Assembly (NCBI GenBank): GCA_013423385.1
Contig: BLZA01000007.1
Coordinates: forward strand, 620,001 to 684,000
Reading direction: 5' to 3'
Source: Naganishia liquefaciens
Lineage: Eukaryota; Basidiomycota; Tremellomycetes; Filobasidiales; Filobasidiaceae
DNA: 64,000 nucleotides
The notes under the pieces are model-generated. The model was not told the DNA's origin, searched no databases, and saw nothing but the letters and a program-made list of their open reading frames with translations. Made by a program: the position numbers and the translations under genes. Every line of letters begins with the position of its first letter. The stretch's first letter is position 1. This document shows, in pieces, positions 60,275-64,000 of this stretch.

Positions 60275-60694
60275 TGCTTGTATGGTGCATTCCCGTGTGT
60301 GAGCCGTGGCGTGGTACGGTATGATGCAAATCTACATATATATCGCCCCGCTTGCAGCTCCCTTCCCTTTGATGAGGAATCGCGTCAGCTGGTGTCTCAG
60401 CGTCGGATATCGCGGGTACAGTACAGCGTGGGCCCATCTTCTTCCGGGCGCACCGGGTCGCCGAGTGGATGGTGTGCTTTGGTGTGCTTGCTCTCGAGTG
60501 CGTGCTCATCCTCGGCCAGCGTGCATCCAAGCGACGGCGGTCTCGCACCAGGGACACCCTTCGAGACGACCTTGGCGATCCACGATTATTCCATTCCATG
60601 ATGAGTGCGCAACAGCAAATCCGCTCGAAAATCATCACGGTTCAAGCCACCAATGTCCATCCTATAATCCTGATACATATAGTCCTCTAATACT
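60275..60694. other. Intergenic region before CYS4
   Basis: This 420-bp gap lies between the COQ2 end and the CYS4 start (both minus). It should hold the CYS4 promoter and the COQ2 terminator. Nothing else is evident. Confidence 0.5.
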
Positions 60695-62176
60695 TCACCA
60701 CATCCACCCCGACATTTGCGCCACATAATCCGCAAACATTCCTACCCAGACCAAGCCGCCCAGCCGCCCGTTACTGACAAACTTGTCCCAGCAATCCTTG
60801 CGATCATCAAAGTTGACCGTCCGCAGCTGCCATGTGAGATGGGACGCGGCGCCCATGCATGAGATGAGATAGTACAGTGGTCCGGCGCCGGATGCGTAGC
60901 CGGCGTAGGTGAGGAGCGAGACAAAGGCTGTGCCGAGGCCGCTAAGAACGGTGCGTGAGTGGTCGCCAAAGCGGAGGGCGGTCGATTTCACGTTGACGAG
61001 GATGTCGTCTTTCTTGTCCTGCGATAAACATCAGTCAAAGTCGATGCGAACCTAAAGGGAAGGAGTGACGTACCTGATGCGCATAGATTGTGTCATATAG
61101 TACACACCATGCGATGCCGCCGGCGTACAATGGGCCCGCAACAGACCAATCGACGGATCCGGCAACGGCGGACCAACCGAGAAGCGCGCCCCAATTGAAC
61201 GCCAGGCCTGAAAGGTGGTTCAGCAATGGCTCCTGCTGCGCATCGATACTATACTAACCTAGCACGAATTGCGGATAATATGTTATTCGCTTCATCAATG
61301 GATAAACAACGACGAGACTCAGAGAGGACGCGCCGAGGAGGATGCTGACGGCGGCCACGGTCAGAGCCGATTGGTCGTCAAGGAGAGAGAGGGAGCGCGA
61401 CGCACCTATACCAATTGAGTTGCGTCAAGATAGCCAAGCCGGCCGAGAGCTGAACGCCTAGAAACGTCAATGCCTGAAACTGCGAAACATCGCCGCGCGC
61501 TATCGGCCTGTTTCTAGTCCTGTCTAGCGATGCCGACGATTTCAGCTTCCTCATAGTATGGCGCGGGAGTTGGAGCACCGAACGGACCTACAGCCTTGTC
61601 GATCTTGGAGTCCCACATGTCATTGATCGTGCATCCCGCGCCGCGCATAATGATTGCACCGGTACCGAACAATGCGAGATAGAATAAGGGCATTGTCACG
61701 GGCAAGTGATTTGCCGTGGATGCCATGGTGATTGACCAAGCTGTAAGGTCATGGCGTCAAATCCCTGTGCGATCTGCAGTGTTTTATGACGGCTCACCGC
61801 ACGGCCAGTAGAGAAGCAGCGTTCCAATCGGCTTGTCGATCCTCGTCAACTCCAAGTATGGTTTTAGAGGTTTCGCGAAGCCGGGAAGACGGTCGAGGAT
61901 GCTTGTCGGCACGGATGGAGCGACAATGTCGTCTTTGTTGCTCGATGGCGTTTTCCGAACGTCATTCTGCGAGGTGGTCGAGAGGTACCGAAATGGCCTC
62001 GTGCGCAGGAGGGGTCTTGCGGGGATCGCTTGTGTCGCAGAGTGGTGGAAATGTGGAAGGCGCATTAACGGCAAAATCGGCCGTATGCCGATATGGCATG
62101 ATCGTAAGCGCTGCATGCTGCTCTGTCGTGCTCGCGGGTCCGTCAACAGCAGAGACGGGCAGGCGGAAAGCAGCAT
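60695..62176 (-). CDS. COQ2: 4-hydroxybenzoate polyprenyltransferase
   Basis: Coq2 attaches the isoprenoid tail to 4-hydroxybenzoate in the mitochondrial inner membrane, the second committed step of ubiquinone synthesis. Exons 62176-61798, 61740-61588, 61523-61406, 61344-61259, 61207-61074 and 61018-60695 sum to 1194 nt (397 aa). A long Arg/Ser-rich presequence is followed by [20 protein letters not shown]. The two Asp-rich sites are NDMWDSKID with RTRNRPIA, and [13 protein letters not shown]. About eight membrane helices are visible. A second in-frame ATG at 62116 (MQRLRSC) is an alternative start. It diverges from the right-edge gene, 155 bp away. Confidence 0.96.
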
Positions 62177-62331
62177 CCGAACTGCCAAAACTAAGAATTC
62201 GGTCGAGGTCTTAGCCGACTCGTGGCCGATCGCTCCTTAGCGCGCCGAGTTCAGCCAGCACCCTTGCATTGATATATCAAGCTCATTCGTCAACCCGTGC
62301 CCGCCTTCCCCTTTCTACCCCATCGCGCACC

Positions 62332-64000
62332 ATGAGCTCTACCCGCGACTTTACCCCAGACGAAGACGAGGCCGACGAACTCCTCCTTTCTGCCACCCGT
62401 CCTGACCCGCCACCCCCCACAGTGCAGGGAGACGGGCAGGGACCGCAAGTGACGTCGATTCGGCTCAAGATTAGTGGATCCCACAATGGGTCGAGAGCGG
62501 GTGGTGGTGGAAGGCCCACGGAGATCGATGCAGCTGAGAGGGTAAAGCTTGAAGAGTCGAGGGCAGATGCGAATGTGGAGATGGAAATGGAGCCAATAGA
62601 TGCGTCATCAAGCATGATCGACAGCAAGCCGGACCCCGGGAAATCGCTACCTGTTCTCGATGAGAAACCCGCCACGGGATCTCGCAAGCGTGTTCTGTCA
62701 AATCCATTGGATCCACCCTCGAGTGCGTCAACAACGACGGCGGGTAGGAAACGCCCCAAAGTCAGCACGCAACGCAAGCCAAAGCGCAAACCGCCCGCGC
62801 ACCAGCTTCTGGATCCCACGAGCTTGCCCTCGCCGGGGATATATACCGCCGACGGGGACGACTTGCTTGCGGATGAACTATCGCTCATGGACGAAGAAGT
62901 CGCAAAACGATCAACGAGAGGATCGTCGCCGCAATACCGTGAAGACTTATTCGCGCCCGATGACCAGCCGCCGCGCGCTGTGTCCCCCTTCGTGCCGCTG
63001 CGCAGTGAACGGTCAATATCCGGCGGACGCATGACGCCAGAGTCAAGTCCGGAAATTACATTGTTGGCCGATAACGTTGCATCAGTTCCCCGTGGCGTCG
63101 CTTTGCCGATCCCAACCTCGTCGGCCACCGGCGCCGCGACGGCTCCCAAGAAGAGGAAAAAGGCATGGCTTCAAAAAGCTGCACCCGTAGCGATCGCGCC
63201 AAATTCCTCGCTGGACCAGACTCCGCCACCTCCGGCGGCAGGACCATCGGAGAAACGCAAGCCGGCGCGAAAGTCTCGCGCGTTCAAGAGCAGCGCGGTT
63301 GTGTCGTCACCTCAGCTGGACCCCGCGGGGGATTCCGAGGCATTGACCGCCGCCGGTGAGATATACCTCGACCGCGGGGCGGGCGGTGAGCATTCCGCTG
63401 AGGGGCCGACAGCCCAAGAGGTCAAGCCGAAAAAGAAAAAGTCGCGCAAGTTGAAGCCCGGGGAAGTAGGGCCAGGCAAGCATTGGTGAGTCGGCGGCTC
63501 TTCTTTTGCCAATGTTGAGTCTTGCCTGACGGGCTTGTTACAGGCGGAAAGGGGTATTCGGATCGCATTCAGCGCGACAAGCGGGCGCCGAGAGCGGCGA
63601 GATGGCCGAGGCCAGCCCGAGATCAACACCGGGAGGCGGCGGGCGCTTGATTCTTCCGAAACCCACTGGTGGCGGAGCAGAGTCACGCCGACACTTGTTT
63701 ACTGCCGACGGCGAAAGCAATTATGATGCCGGGACACCCGAATACGAGGCTGGCGGTGCCGGCGAATACGCCGGCTCGGCGCGTTCGAGTCCTGAAATTT
63801 CGATGCGCAACGACCCGAGCATCTCGCTTGCGCGTCCACCGCTGCAGACGCGCGGATCCCAGATGACGACCAGCGTCCCAGCGCCGCGACCAAAACCATT
63901 GTTGGAAGGCGCAAACGGGCAGTATATCGTGCCCAAGGCCGGTGCCCGGGTGGACGACCTGGGGCACCCCGTGTACAGGAATAGTATTCTCACGCGCGGA
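62332..64000 (+). CDS. Disordered basic protein, probably nuclear (cut by right edge)
   Basis: The start ATG at 62332 gives MSSTRDFTPDEDEADELLL. Exon 1 is 62332-63485, a 58-nt GT-AG intron follows, and exon 2 runs from 63544 to the edge, giving about 537 residues without a stop. The sequence is rich in Pro, Ser, Lys and Glu. Several AT-hook-like or nuclear-signal patches occur (RKRPKVSTQRKPKRKP, KKRKKAW, KKKKSRKLKPGE). The block GEVGPGKHWRKG at the exon junction and LEGANGQYIVPKAGARV near the edge are the most ordered parts. It may be a chromatin-complex subunit, but no family is recognised. Confidence 0.75.

Noticed and set aside
62283-63149. Long 288-codon frame antisense to the right-edge gene
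   Set aside because: It mirrors the GC-rich coding strand of the plus gene. It is Ser/Gly-rich with no motif, and is a shadow frame.

Overview
The window is a gene-dense piece of a nuclear genome from a filamentous or yeast-like fungus, most likely a basidiomycete. The best guess is the Tremellomycetes, but this rests on gene style and was not tested by any search. Almost every gene is cut by many 50-75 nt GT-AG introns, genes lie on both strands 70-500 bp apart, and the protein set is plainly fungal (Zn2Cys6 regulator, SSK1, HEM12, DHA1-type transporter). I rebuilt exon chains by hand. For nearly all genes the summed exon lengths are a multiple of three and the joined protein matches its family. 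No rRNA, tRNA, CRISPR array, prophage or intact mobile element was seen.

Layout: a Zn2Cys6 regulator runs off the left edge (1-1252, minus), then about 2 kb of non-coding DNA. TRM61 (tRNA m1A58 methyltransferase) and VMA5 (V-ATPase subunit C) follow on plus, then MPH1 (FANCM-type helicase, minus), an uncharacterised 305-aa protein (plus), an EI24-type membrane protein (minus), prefoldin subunit 4 (plus) and HEM12 (minus). A 2.4-kb gene-free stretch with GC-rich repeats (18.3-20.7 kb) precedes SNF7 (minus), ALG13 and a DsbA-like protein (plus). Next come a possible small gene, a sirtuin with a large insertion (plus), a CBS-PB1 protein (minus) and SSK1 (plus).

The right half holds an importin-13/KAP122-type karyopherin (minus), a WD40 protein (plus), a CASTOR-like ACT protein (minus), a LisH-WD40 protein (plus), an MFS transporter (plus), the DNA-protein crosslink protease WSS1 (minus) and a DUF1295 membrane protein (plus). 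A run of mitochondrial translation genes follows: uL4m, a GGQ release-factor-like protein, a 259-aa unknown and uS13m. Then come a short cystathionine beta-synthase (minus), COQ2 (minus) and a disordered basic protein cut by the right edge.

The most unusual signals are in the splicing. There are three phase-consistent GC-AG introns (VMA5, SSK1, DUF1295), a candidate AT-AC intron in the MFS transporter, and microexons of 7, 9, 10, 13, 14, 15, 17 and 21 nt. One microexon carries exactly the catalytic GGQ motif. I found no convincing new multi-gene system. The best leads for unknown function are the 259-aa gene inside the mitochondrial translation cluster and the 305-aa orphan beside MPH1.
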